Source: Actinomycetes bacterium (GTDB lineage: Bacteria > Actinomycetota > Acidimicrobiia > Acidimicrobiales > Acidimicrobiaceae). Taken from it: DNA of 64,000 nt. Numbering within the stretch: position 1 is the stretch's first letter; each line of letters opens with the position of its first letter. The translations under genes and the position numbers were made by a program. Under the pieces are notes generated by a model. The model was not told the origin of the DNA. It was given only the letters and a program-made list of their open reading frames with translations, and ran no database searches. This document shows positions 18,385 to 25,977 of the stretch, in pieces. The DNA lies in NCBI GenBank assembly GCA_021819725.1, contig JAKAQR010000010.1, forward strand, positions 51,791-115,790, in the 5' to 3' direction.

Positions 18385-19041
18385 TCAGATCTGCTTGATA
18401 GCCTTGAGTAACTCGGGCATCGTCGCTGAAGGAGAGCTGTTGATGTACGTTATCTTGCCAGCGCTGTTGATCAAGTAATAGATGTCGAGATAGCCAACAG
18501 GATCGTAACTCTTGGTGAGCCCCAATGATGAGATTCCAAAAGTCCAATCCGGGTTGTTGTATTGGTTGCCGGCTAAGTCCTTTGCAAAGCTTGTCATGCT
18601 CGGACCTGTAGACCCCAAATCGTGATAAAGTTCGATCTCTTTGACATGGACGCCGGCATGAGCGATGGTGGCAAGGTTCTGTGCCATCACCTTGGTACCC
18701 GCCTGACAGGATGAGCACCAGGTTGAGACGAACCAGACAAGAGTGGGGGTGCCCTTGAAGGATGCGATCGTCTCGCGTTGGCCGGTCAGGGTGGCAAAGG
18801 TGCCGTTTGGGGTGGCAGAGCCGACCGGAGGGAGTGGATCGGCGGCGGGGGTTGTCGTAGATCCACTCGAAGAGGTGGGGGCAGCGGAGGAGCCGCGGTG
18901 AAGATTGGTCAGCCCAACCGCTGCGAGAACGATGGCGATCACCGCAGCGGCGAGTCCAATGAAGAGGCGACGCTGCCGGTTGTGCTGTCGCTCTTGATAA
19001 CGTTGGGCTCTTCGGGAATTGGGATTTGGTGTCTGGGTCAC
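18385..19041 (-). CDS. TlpA-like thioredoxin-fold protein (CSSC)
   Basis: 218 residues, a paralogue of the downstream gene with the same plan: basic N terminus, one membrane segment (about 26-46), Ser/Thr/Pro-rich linker, and a thioredoxin fold with active site CSSC (STWCSSCQAG, about 108-115). The C-terminal part (YDPVGYLDIYYLINSAG) matches the family. The product is membrane-anchored with the catalytic domain outside. The 7-base gap to the next gene and the 2-base gap to the previous one indicate a single operon. Confidence 0.85.
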   Translation of the reverse strand: MTQTPNPNSRRAQRYQERQHNRQRRLFIGLAAAVIAIVLAAVGLTNLHRGSSAAPTSSSGSTTTPAADPLPPVGSATPNGTFATLTGQRETIASFKGTPTLVWFVSTWCSSCQAGTKVMAQNLATIAHAGVHVKEIELYHDLGSTGPSMTSFAKDLAGNQYNNPDWTFGISSLGLTKSYDPVGYLDIYYLINSAGKITYINSSPSATMPELLKAIKQI

Positions 19042-19043
19042 GA

Positions 19044-19616
19044 CTATACCTCGGTTCTGTCAGTTTGTGCGGTGGTCAACACGGAATTTTGGGGGAGGCG
19101 ACAACGAGCGCGGCAGAGGCGAGAACTCGACCACCAGATCGACCCAAGCAAGATGACCAGGCTGGCCGAGAGAAAGAGTGTCTGCTGGGTTGCGAAGAAG
19201 TGCTGGATGCTCCCCGTTGCGGTGTAGAGACCAAGGGAGGAGAAGCCCACGAAGGCGAGCAAGGTCGGTACGATTGGCGTACAGCAGAGGAAACTCGGTA
19301 CAAGACTGGCCACAAAGGCGAGTCCAGTGAGCGAGGTCGATCCTGCGGAGACCACCTCACGCATGGCCATGACTTGTATTACCAGAACAAGCCCCATCGC
19401 GGTGCCGAGGACGATACTCCAGAGCACGATATAGGGATCAACATAGGACCAGTTGGAGAAGGCGATCTGCTGAGTGAAGTCAAAGGGTAACAGCAATGAG
19501 TAGATGAGTGCGAACAGCGTCGCGAGTCCGATCCAGCCAAGGCGTCGATAGGGTGACCGAGCGACGAGGAGGAAGGTCTCGCGGAGATGGTCGAGTTCTT
19601 CGCTCAAACGGGTCAT
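19044..19616 (-). CDS. Membrane protein with vicinal cysteines
   Basis: 190 residues with about four membrane segments (about 27-45, 62-85, 93-130, 145-165). The third carries PSFLCCTPIVPTLLAFVG, a Cys-Cys pair inside the membrane next to prolines as in mercury and other soft-metal transport proteins and in some thiol-redox partners. I do not recognise a named family. It overlaps the upstream small membrane protein by 4 bases and is followed by the two TlpA-like genes, so it probably works with them. Confidence 0.72.
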   Translation of the reverse strand: MTRLSEELDHLRETFLLVARSPYRRLGWIGLATLFALIYSLLLPFDFTQQIAFSNWSYVDPYIVLWSIVLGTAMGLVLVIQVMAMREVVSAGSTSLTGLAFVASLVPSFLCCTPIVPTLLAFVGFSSLGLYTATGSIQHFFATQQTLFLSASLVILLGSIWWSSSRLCRARCRLPQNSVLTTAQTDRTEV

Positions 19617-19897
19617 TTGATCGCGGCTCCATCGGTAGGCGAATCACAGCAGCCAAACGATCCAAAGCCCTGCTGATGATGGGATCGGAGCAGGTGGGCC
19701 CGGCGTAGGCGCCACGCGACGAACACGCCGAGCGCCACGAGTCCGAGGCCAATGCCTCCAATCCAGGCTGCCCCAAGGACACCAAGCGTGCCCACCAGCA
19801 AAGGGCCTCCACAGCACAGCAAAGGAGCCAGTGCGATCAGCCCGACGAATCCCCAACCAGATTTCTCTGATTGTGCGGTTGGTACAGTACGAGACAC
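19613..19897 (-). CDS. MerT/MerF-like small membrane protein
   Basis: 94 residues from GTG 19897 with an excellent ribosome binding site (AAGGAGG, 4-5 bases away). Two membrane segments (about 15-38 and 43-62) follow a short N terminus. The first contains LAPLLCCGGPLLVG, a vicinal cysteine pair as in MerT and MerF mercury uptake proteins; a second pair (GSFGCCDS) lies in the cytoplasmic tail, as in MerT. It is the first gene of the operon that runs to 17730 and sits under a BlaI-like operator. Mercury or other soft-metal transport is inferred, helped by merA and merR-like genes 2 kb away. Confidence 0.65.
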   Translation of the reverse strand: MSRTVPTAQSEKSGWGFVGLIALAPLLCCGGPLLVGTLGVLGAAWIGGIGLGLVALGVFVAWRLRRAHLLRSHHQQGFGSFGCCDSPTDGAAIK

Positions 19898-19936
19898 GGT
19901 ACCTCCTTGTTTCGAATGACTAGGACACCTTCATAC

Positions 19937-19954
19937 TACTACAAAAACGTAGTA
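19937..19954 (-). promoter_or_regulatory. BlaI/MecI-like operator of the membrane/thioredoxin operon
   Basis: TACTAC (19937-19942) and GTAGTA (19949-19954) form a perfect 6-bp dyad with a 6-base spacer. On the minus strand a TAGTAT -10-like hexamer adjoins it, upstream of the ribosome binding site of the MerT/MerF-like gene. A related sequence precedes blaI (21421-21438). Confidence 0.6.
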
Positions 19955-19977
19955 ACACTGCCCAATCGATGAAATCC

Positions 19978-20994
19978 TCAGGATCGTTTCACAAAGCCGA
20001 GGATAGGTGGACGATGGCGGAGTAGGTGGTTGCTCACCACGAAGATGAGCAACGAGATCGTTAGCCCACAGAGACTCAGGCCCGGGGAGATGAGGCTGTG
20101 GGTTGTCATTAGACAGGAGCTGACGACGACAAGGATGGCCGGTGCTATCAGCGCAAGGATGACTCCAGCGAGTTGTTGCGGTGATGAGGGCATCGGTCCT
20201 TGCAGTCGTCGGATGCGATAGCGAAGGTCGTCGGATCCATTGAACGACGCCACGGCTGGTCCGTTGGCACGTCGGGTGGCTACTTTGGCGACGGCTGACA
20301 GGATGATCTGGGGGCTGACGACTTTACGGGCCTCATTATCGGCAGCCACCTCAAGCTCTCGCGTGAGACCACGCCAAGCAGCACGAACAGGAGGCAAAAA
20401 CGCATAGCCACCGACGACGCTGGTGGCGAGAAGGAGTAGTCGCGTATGGCCGAGCCGGAGGTGAGCCGCTTCATGCTCAAGGACCGCATACCGTTCGTCG
20501 ACGGTGAGCAGGTCGAGTGTGCCGGTGGTGACGACGGCAACGGCTTGAAAAAACCCGATTGAGGCCGCCGCTACTTCATCGGAGGCGACGATCGTGACGG
20601 TACCGCCCAGGGCTGATCGGTAGGAGTCGGTCGTCGTTGGTGTGCAGAGGTCGCGTTGGGTATGACACATAGCGCGCGCGCCTCGAAAGAAGTGAATCCC
20701 AAGCGGCACAAGGAGCAGTAGGCCAAAAAGATAACCACTCAGATTCCAGGGTGCTGATCCAAGCCCGAGATCGCAGCCAAAGGTACTCAGTTGGTGGCCA
20801 AAGAGTAGATCGACGAGGGATCCTGTGGTGCACATAATCCACGCGGTAGGCACGATGACCCAGCCGATCAGTGCCAATAGATAGCCACCGCTGATCGCCT
20901 GTGGGGCGTTAACCAGGCGACTGAGACGCTCCAGGCCGTATGGCAAAAAGGCGAGAATCAGTATCGCCATTGACCCGAGGAGTAGGAGGGTCAT
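19978..20994 (-). CDS. M56 (BlaR1/MecR1-type) membrane metalloprotease
   Basis: 338 residues with four to five membrane segments and the zinc motif HEAAH at 174-178 (VLEHEAAHLRLGH). This is the M56 core of BlaR1/MecR1 sensors, but the C-terminal penicillin-binding sensor domain is absent; the last 60 residues hold two membrane segments only. In the family the protease is activated by a signal and leads to cleavage or release of the BlaI-type repressor. It overlaps the repressor gene by 4 bases. The signal is unlikely to be a beta-lactam here, since no beta-lactamase is nearby. Confidence 0.85.
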   Translation of the reverse strand: MTLLLLGSMAILILAFLPYGLERLSRLVNAPQAISGGYLLALIGWVIVPTAWIMCTTGSLVDLLFGHQLSTFGCDLGLGSAPWNLSGYLFGLLLLVPLGIHFFRGARAMCHTQRDLCTPTTTDSYRSALGGTVTIVASDEVAAASIGFFQAVAVVTTGTLDLLTVDERYAVLEHEAAHLRLGHTRLLLLATSVVGGYAFLPPVRAAWRGLTRELEVAADNEARKVVSPQIILSAVAKVATRRANGPAVASFNGSDDLRYRIRRLQGPMPSSPQQLAGVILALIAPAILVVVSSCLMTTHSLISPGLSLCGLTISLLIFVVSNHLLRHRPPILGFVKRS

Positions 20995-21371
20995 GACTCG
21001 CGTTGCCTCTCAATGATGGCTGCGAGCTCCTCCAGGAGGGCCTCATCGTGGATCTCGTCGACGAAATAGGTCAGTACCCGGCGCGGATCTTCGGACGCTG
21101 CGAGCAGACGGTCGATCTTCTTGGCGGCGAGGCGGTCGAGGCCACCATTGATGGAGAACCGATTAGCCCCAGCGCTATCGGTACGCTCCACGAGTCCTTT
21201 GTCGACCAGCCTGCCCAGCACGGTCATGATGGTTGTGTAGGCGCGTTTAGGCTCGTCGAGTGCCTCGTAGACCTCGCGGCCAGTCAGCGCATGGTCGCTG
21301 GCGACGAGGATCTCGACCACGCGCCCCTCGAGGTGTCCAACTTTGGTGCCGGCAATGGAGATTCGTTTCAT
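20991..21371 (-). CDS. BlaI/MecI/CopY family repressor
   Basis: 126 residues: winged helix (about 12-75: LEGRVVEILVASDHALTGREVYEALDEPKRAYTT region) with the typical AYTTIMTVLGRLVDKGLVER recognition part, then a C-terminal dimerisation region (about 80-126). Such repressors bind TACAnnTGTA-type dyads and are removed by an M56 protease or by metal. It is co-transcribed with the M56 gene. TACTAC-N6-GTAGTA-type dyads precede both this gene and the operon starting at 19897, which I infer to be its targets. Confidence 0.88.
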   Translation of the reverse strand: MKRISIAGTKVGHLEGRVVEILVASDHALTGREVYEALDEPKRAYTTIMTVLGRLVDKGLVERTDSAGANRFSINGGLDRLAAKKIDRLLAASEDPRRVLTYFVDEIHDEALLEELAAIIERQRES

Positions 21372-21420
21372 GATGCGTTCGCCACCATCCCTTCCTCGTC
21401 TCCGTCCACGGGGACCGTGT

Positions 21421-21440
21421 CACTATCGTTTTGTAGTATA
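21421..21440 (-). promoter_or_regulatory. BlaI-like operator overlapping the blaI promoter
   Basis: CACTAT-N6-GTAGTA (21421-21438) is an imperfect copy of the 19937-19954 dyad. On the minus strand it overlaps a good -10 box, TATACT (21440-21435), upstream of the repressor gene. Autoregulation would follow. Confidence 0.55.
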
Positions 21441-21554
21441 GCCACCTTCGATCTGGGCGACCGATCTTCGATGAGGTACTAGGGACCGCCGAAAATGAGT
21501 TCGGTATCGATGGCATGCAAGCAGCGGAGCCCGCGCAACCACATGGCGGTGGTG

Positions 21555-22067
21555 CTACTGGTGGGTGCGAGCGGGTCGAGGTCGATGGCCGATGGTGCGT
21601 GGCGATACCGTATGAATTGACGATGTGATCTCGGAATCTGGGTTCGTGGTGGCGCCGTTGAGGTGGTTAGGGATGAGGTGACAGACGTTGCCAGGTAGAC
21701 AATCTTGGGCATCGAGGTTCTGCGCACGATCGATGAGTTGATCGAGAGTAGCACGGGCCTGCGTTAACTCATCGATTTTGTTTTGATACTCCGCTGCTCG
21801 TTGCTGCAGGAGGGTGAGGACATGTTGGCAGGGCACGATCCCTGCTTCGCGATAGGCCATGATCTCCTTGATCTCCTTGAGTGCGAGCCCTACCGATTGG
21901 CTTGCCTTCACAAAACGCACCTGATCGATGGCGTCACTGGAGTAGTCGCGGTACCCCTCTGGGGTACGAAGGGGTGCGCCGAGGACGCCGATTGCTTCGT
22001 AGTACCGAAGGGTCTTGACTGAGACCTGGGTTGCTGTGGAGATTTCACCGATTCGCACTTTTCTCAT
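21555..22067 (-). CDS. MerR family metal-responsive regulator
   Basis: 170 residues. N-terminal MerR winged helix (RIGEISTATQVSVKTLRYYE, 5-24), a long dimerisation helix (about 84-118), then a metal-loop-like end. Cys80 (VPCQH), Cys123 and Cys129 (DCLPGNVCHLIP) occupy positions like the three mercury ligands of MerR, although the last two are closer together (6 apart instead of 9) and so the metal may differ. The C-terminal 35 residues are extra and Ser/Thr/Arg-rich. It diverges from merA across a 24-bp dyad, the classic arrangement of a MerR activator and its target. Confidence 0.87.
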   Translation of the reverse strand: MRKVRIGEISTATQVSVKTLRYYEAIGVLGAPLRTPEGYRDYSSDAIDQVRFVKASQSVGLALKEIKEIMAYREAGIVPCQHVLTLLQQRAAEYQNKIDELTQARATLDQLIDRAQNLDAQDCLPGNVCHLIPNHLNGATTNPDSEITSSIHTVSPRTIGHRPRPARTHQ

Positions 22068-22072
22068 GCTAG

Positions 22073-22107
22073 TTGAACCGTCCAGTCAACTGGAGGGTTT
22101 TTAGCAT
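22073..22107 (+). promoter_or_regulatory. mer-type operator/promoter between merR-like and merA genes
   Basis: AACC-G-TCCAGT-ca-ACTGGA-G-GGTT (22076-22099) is a dyad with 10 of 11 positions paired per arm. A -35-like TTGAAC (22073-22078) overlaps its left end and a T-rich/TAGCAT -10-like sequence follows (to 22107). A dyad between the -35 and -10 boxes with an over-long spacer is the hallmark of MerR-activated promoters. Confidence 0.65.
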
Positions 22108-22170
22108 ATGAAGAACACAAAGCGTCAGAAGCTAGACCTCTGCGCTCGTTGACGAGAAGGAGACGAAGAG

Positions 22171-23604
22171 ATGAGTAAGAATCCAACCAAGCAGTACGAT
22201 CTCGCCATCATCGGATCAGGAAGTGCCGCCTTTTCGACGGCTATTCATGCCGTAGGCCTTGGTGCTCAGGTGGTCCTGATCGAGCAAGGAACGATTGGAG
22301 GAACCTGTGTGAACGTCGGCTGTGTGCCCTCCAAGGCGCTGCTGGCTGGGGCCGAAGCGCGACACGAGGCACTCACGCAGCCATTCCCGGGCATCAGCAC
22401 CAAAGCAGGACCGGTGGATATGGGCGCGCTCATCGGGGGTAAGAGCGACCTCGTTGCGGGGTTGCGCCGTGACAAGTATGAAGACCTTGCGCAAGCCTAC
22501 GGTTTTCCGGTGATCCAGGGAGTCGCCACCTTTGGCGTCGATGGCGCCTTGCGTGTTCACCATCAGGGTGGAGTCGATGGTGGCGAGGAGATCCGAGCGG
22601 ATCAGTATGTCATCGCGACAGGGGCGATGCCGTCGATTCCCGCGATTCCCGGTCTCGCCTCGGTCAAGTACCTCACCTCGACCACCGCGATGGAGCTCGA
22701 GGAGCTTCCAGGCAGGTTGATCGTCATCGGGGCGAATGCGGTCGGACTCGAACAGGCTCAACTCTTTAGCCACCTTGGTGCAACGGTCACCATCGTCGAA
22801 GTGCGCGATCGCATCGCCCCCTTTGAGGAGCCGGAGATCTCAGCAATGCTCGAGCGCGTGCTTGTTGAGGAGGGTGTTGAGGTACTCACGGGTGCAATGA
22901 TCGGAGGTGTCTCACAGATTGGAGACCAGATCCGCATCGAGCTCACTCACCTCGGCCAGAGCCGCAGCCTTGAGGGCGATGCACTGCTCGTCGCCACGGG
23001 TCGCATGCCCAACACTGCCGCACTTGGTCTCGAGCATGTTGGCGTTGCGCTTGGTCCTCGCGGTGAGGTCGTCGTCGATGACCAGCTGCGCACGACGAAC
23101 CCGAAGATTTTTGCGGCCGGTGACGTGACGGGCGCTCCCCAGTTCGTCTACGTAGCTGGACAGCATGGTACCATCGTGGCCGACAACGCGTTGAGCAATG
23201 CCGGACGGAGGGTGGACTATCGGACCCTGCCTCGAGTGACCTTCACCACTCCGCAGGTGGCCTCGGTGGGCCTGACCGATGAGGGTGCGATAGCTGCGGG
23301 CTATCGGTGCGATTGTCGGGTTCTTGAACTCAGTTCGGTGCCACGTGCGCTGGTCAACCGGGATACACGAGGATTGGTCAAGATCGTCGCCGATGGTGAC
23401 ACCGGCGTCGTATTGGGAATACACCTTCTCGCAAATGGAGCCGCTGACAGCATTCTCGCGGGTGTCTATGCGCTTGAAGCGAACTTCACCGTCGACCAGT
23501 TGGCATCTATCTGGGCGCCGTATCTGACGATGTCCGAGGCGATTCGCCTTGGCGCGCAGTCCTTCACGCGCGATGTCGGCATGCTCTCGTGCTGTGCCTC
23601 TTAA
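22171..23604 (+). CDS. merA: Mercuric reductase (no N-terminal HMA domain)
   Basis: 477 residues of the pyridine nucleotide disulfide oxidoreductase family: FAD motif GSGSAAFS (15-22), redox cysteines in GGTCVNVGCVPSK (Cys46/Cys51), NAD motif region about 185-215, and the C-terminal vicinal cysteines of mercuric reductase (LSCCAS, Cys474/475). The C-terminal pair separates it from dihydrolipoamide dehydrogenases. It reduces Hg(II) to Hg(0) with NADPH. The NmerA metal-binding domain found in many homologues is missing. It is preceded by a good RBS (GAAGGAGACG) and controlled by the divergent MerR-type regulator. Confidence 0.92.
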   Translation: MSKNPTKQYDLAIIGSGSAAFSTAIHAVGLGAQVVLIEQGTIGGTCVNVGCVPSKALLAGAEARHEALTQPFPGISTKAGPVDMGALIGGKSDLVAGLRRDKYEDLAQAYGFPVIQGVATFGVDGALRVHHQGGVDGGEEIRADQYVIATGAMPSIPAIPGLASVKYLTSTTAMELEELPGRLIVIGANAVGLEQAQLFSHLGATVTIVEVRDRIAPFEEPEISAMLERVLVEEGVEVLTGAMIGGVSQIGDQIRIELTHLGQSRSLEGDALLVATGRMPNTAALGLEHVGVALGPRGEVVVDDQLRTTNPKIFAAGDVTGAPQFVYVAGQHGTIVADNALSNAGRRVDYRTLPRVTFTTPQVASVGLTDEGAIAAGYRCDCRVLELSSVPRALVNRDTRGLVKIVADGDTGVVLGIHLLANGAADSILAGVYALEANFTVDQLASIWAPYLTMSEAIRLGAQSFTRDVGMLSCCAS

Positions 23605-23663
23605 CCCGTCGGTGTCGTCCGCCAGTCTTGGTTGCGCGGTCCACGTGATGGCAATGTCGCATC

Positions 23664-25025
23664 CTAACGGCGTGCCTGGAAGGTAAAGCCGACGGTGACC
23701 CTGTTCCCCGGTTCGTCATTGCCGGGTTCGCTAGGGGTGTTATGCACATAGGTTGTTCCCTCGAGCGCCGTGATGATCTCGCGGACGATGGCAAGGCCGA
23801 GCCCTGAACCTTGAACGGCACGGGCCGTTGGTGCCCGATAGAAGCGTTCAAAAAGATGCTCTTGGTCGTTCTCATCGAGGGGGTCGGCCACATTGGTGAC
23901 CTCCAGCGAGGTGGGAGTGAGCACGACAGCGATCGTCGTGTCGGACGGGGAGAACTTCACCGCGTTATCGAGGAGATTCGAGATCACGCGTTCGATGGCC
24001 AGTTGCGTGACGCGTAGAGTGATCGATCCTGGTGGCAACGTCGTTGCGAATGATCGGTGCGTTCTGGCTTCGAAGCGCGCGATTAGAGCGGGTACGATCG
24101 TGCAAAGGTCGACGGTCTCCTCAGTATCGTTCGTTTGGCCCTCAATAGTGAGCGTGACGAGCTCGTCAAGGAGGCTCGTGAGCTCAGCGGTCTCGCTCTG
24201 AAGGTCGGCGAGGATACGTTCCCGATCACTCGATCCGAGAGTGTCATAACGCCGAAGCAGGTCGATGTTGGTTCGCAGCGAGGTGAGCGGAGTTCGCAGT
24301 TCATGTGAGGCATTTTGTACCAGTCTGCGCTGGGCCTCCTCAGACTGGTACAGGTCCTCCAAGGTGTCCCGGAAGGAGCGTGCGAGGACGCCCACCTCAT
24401 CGGATCGCTCCACGGCGCGTGCGAGATCTGGTCGGTCGCTGGTGGTGAGGGTGTTGGCGAGGGCGAGGATTGGTCGGCTGAGCGTGGAAGCCACGAGGTA
24501 ACCGATGATCGCTGCTACGGCGGCGGCACCGAGGACGAGAAGGAGAAAGCGCGTCCGAAGGACCGCCAAGGAGTGCACTACATCATCGATGTTGCGACCG
24601 ATCAGCAGGGCACCACGATGCCGATATTGGATCGTGAGGATTCGATACGTGATGCCCCCTACCCGTTGGGTGCGGAGCCAACGAGGAGCGAGATCCCTTG
24701 CGATCGCTCGATCGCGGTTCGTCACCGGTAACATCCGAGCGCCAGCGAGGGGGATCACCTTCCCGCTACGGGTGATCGCCTCTGCAATGGCGAGGGCAAA
24801 GAGCCCTCCTGGTCGATGGCGGAGAGGGTGCAATCGGGCCGCGGATGCCGATCGCGCCACCGTGATCGTGGGAGCCCGCAGGGTGGTGGCGGTCGAACGG
24901 AGCGAAGTATCAACCGATGCCATCAGCTGGTGTGAGGTGGTGGTATAGGAAAGTGTCGCCACAATCAGGCCAGTGACGGATGCAAAAACTGCGAGGACAA
25001 GCGCGAGTCGGGCGCGCAGTTTCAC
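23664..25025 (-). CDS. Membrane sensor histidine kinase
   Basis: 453 residues: first membrane helix about 6-28, extracellular sensor about 29-160, second helix about 163-185, HAMP about 186-235, HisKA with phospho-acceptor His241 (NASHELRTPL), and an HATPase domain with an N box in RVISNLLDNAVKF and the GSGLGLAIV G box. It forms an operon with the response regulator (ATGA overlap at 25022). The system is divergent from a DUF5666 exported protein whose promoter region has OmpR-type direct repeats, so an envelope or stress signal is plausible. The ligand is unknown. Confidence 0.9.
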   Translation of the reverse strand: MKLRARLALVLAVFASVTGLIVATLSYTTTSHQLMASVDTSLRSTATTLRAPTITVARSASAARLHPLRHRPGGLFALAIAEAITRSGKVIPLAGARMLPVTNRDRAIARDLAPRWLRTQRVGGITYRILTIQYRHRGALLIGRNIDDVVHSLAVLRTRFLLLVLGAAAVAAIIGYLVASTLSRPILALANTLTTSDRPDLARAVERSDEVGVLARSFRDTLEDLYQSEEAQRRLVQNASHELRTPLTSLRTNIDLLRRYDTLGSSDRERILADLQSETAELTSLLDELVTLTIEGQTNDTEETVDLCTIVPALIARFEARTHRSFATTLPPGSITLRVTQLAIERVISNLLDNAVKFSPSDTTIAVVLTPTSLEVTNVADPLDENDQEHLFERFYRAPTARAVQGSGLGLAIVREIITALEGTTYVHNTPSEPGNDEPGNRVTVGFTFQARR

Positions 25026-25741
25026 GGTCGCATCAGGACGTAGCCAACCCCTCGTACGGTTCGAAGCAGCTTTTCTTCGCCGGGGAGCTCAAGCTTTTTG
25101 CGGAGATATCCAATGTAGACCGCCAAATTCTTCGAGTCAGGACCAAAGTCATAGCCCCAGATACGATCGTAGATGAGATGGTGTTCGAGGACCGTTCCGG
25201 CGTTGAAGGCGAGTAGCTGCAGAAGGTCAAACTCGGTTTTTGACAGGATCAATTCTCGGTCCTTCCGGTAGGCGCGACGTCCGCGCTCGTCGATGCGCAG
25301 GTCACCAAGGATGATCCACTCGCCGTTGGATCCATACGATGATCGGCGTAGCAGGGCTCGTACCCGGGCGAAGAGCTCATCGAGCGCGAAGGGCTTGGTA
25401 AGGTAGTCATCGGCTCCGGCATCGAGCCCCAGTACCCGATCGGTGACTTGGGTGCGAGCGGTCAGGAGAAGGATCGGCGTGTTGTCTCCGGCGTTGCGTA
25501 GTTGGCGACAGACACTCAATCCGTCCACGTGCGGCATCATCAGATCGAGAATGATGAGTTCTGGTCGGTGTTTTGCGATGGCTGTGAGCGCTTCGTGGCC
25601 ATTGGATACGGCGATCACCTGGTAGCGCTCGAGTTCAAGAGCAAGCCGGGTGGAGTCACGGGTTGCACGGTCGTCCTCTGCGAGCACAATGGAGGTGGAC
25701 GGTTCTTGGTTGGTAGCCACTGTCTTTGGATAGTAGTCCAA
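25022..25741 (-). CDS. OmpR family response regulator
   Basis: 239 residues: receiver domain with the acidic pair DD at 23-24, phospho-acceptor Asp66 (IILDLMMP) and conserved Lys in LTKPF, followed by an OmpR-type winged helix ending GVGYVLMRP. It resembles the MprA/PrrA group. The start may be a little downstream of 25741, since the first 17 residues precede the usual beginning of the fold. It pairs with the following kinase gene. Four direct repeats at 11-bp spacing in the divergent intergenic region are a probable binding site. Confidence 0.92.
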   Translation of the reverse strand: MDYYPKTVATNQEPSTSIVLAEDDRATRDSTRLALELERYQVIAVSNGHEALTAIAKHRPELIILDLMMPHVDGLSVCRQLRNAGDNTPILLLTARTQVTDRVLGLDAGADDYLTKPFALDELFARVRALLRRSSYGSNGEWIILGDLRIDERGRRAYRKDRELILSKTEFDLLQLLAFNAGTVLEHHLIYDRIWGYDFGPDSKNLAVYIGYLRKKLELPGEEKLLRTVRGVGYVLMRP

Positions 25742-25793
25742 AGTTGGTCCCGAAGGAGAACCCGACTCGAAGAGCAGTGGCCGCAGCTGAAGT

Positions 25794-25833
25794 TTTTACC
25801 TCCGTTTTACCTCGCCCTTACCCTTCTCTTGCC
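25794..25833 (+). promoter_or_regulatory. Four 11-bp-spaced direct repeats (OmpR/PhoB-type box)
   Basis: TTTTACC at 25794 and 25805, CCTTACC at 25816 and TCTTGCC at 25827 start exactly 11 bases apart. This is the helical-turn spacing at which OmpR/PhoB-type response regulators bind as tandem dimers. The array lies between the divergent response regulator and DUF5666 genes, about 145 bases upstream of the latter. Confidence 0.65.
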
Positions 25834-25977
25834 TTTGGCAATGAGACTATGGGGTGTGCGCCGTGGACGCATGAACCAGTGGCGACGGTGCAAGCGTTGT
25901 GCGCGTCGTGAACAGGTTGAGCCCTGCGGTGTGCTGAAGCAGGCGTTTGGGTCGTTATGGCAAGAAGGAGGAGAGAG

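Noticed and set aside
22171..23604. Dihydrolipoamide dehydrogenase as an alternative for the merA gene
   Set aside because: The C-terminal LSCCAS pair and the divergent MerR-type regulator favour mercuric reductase.
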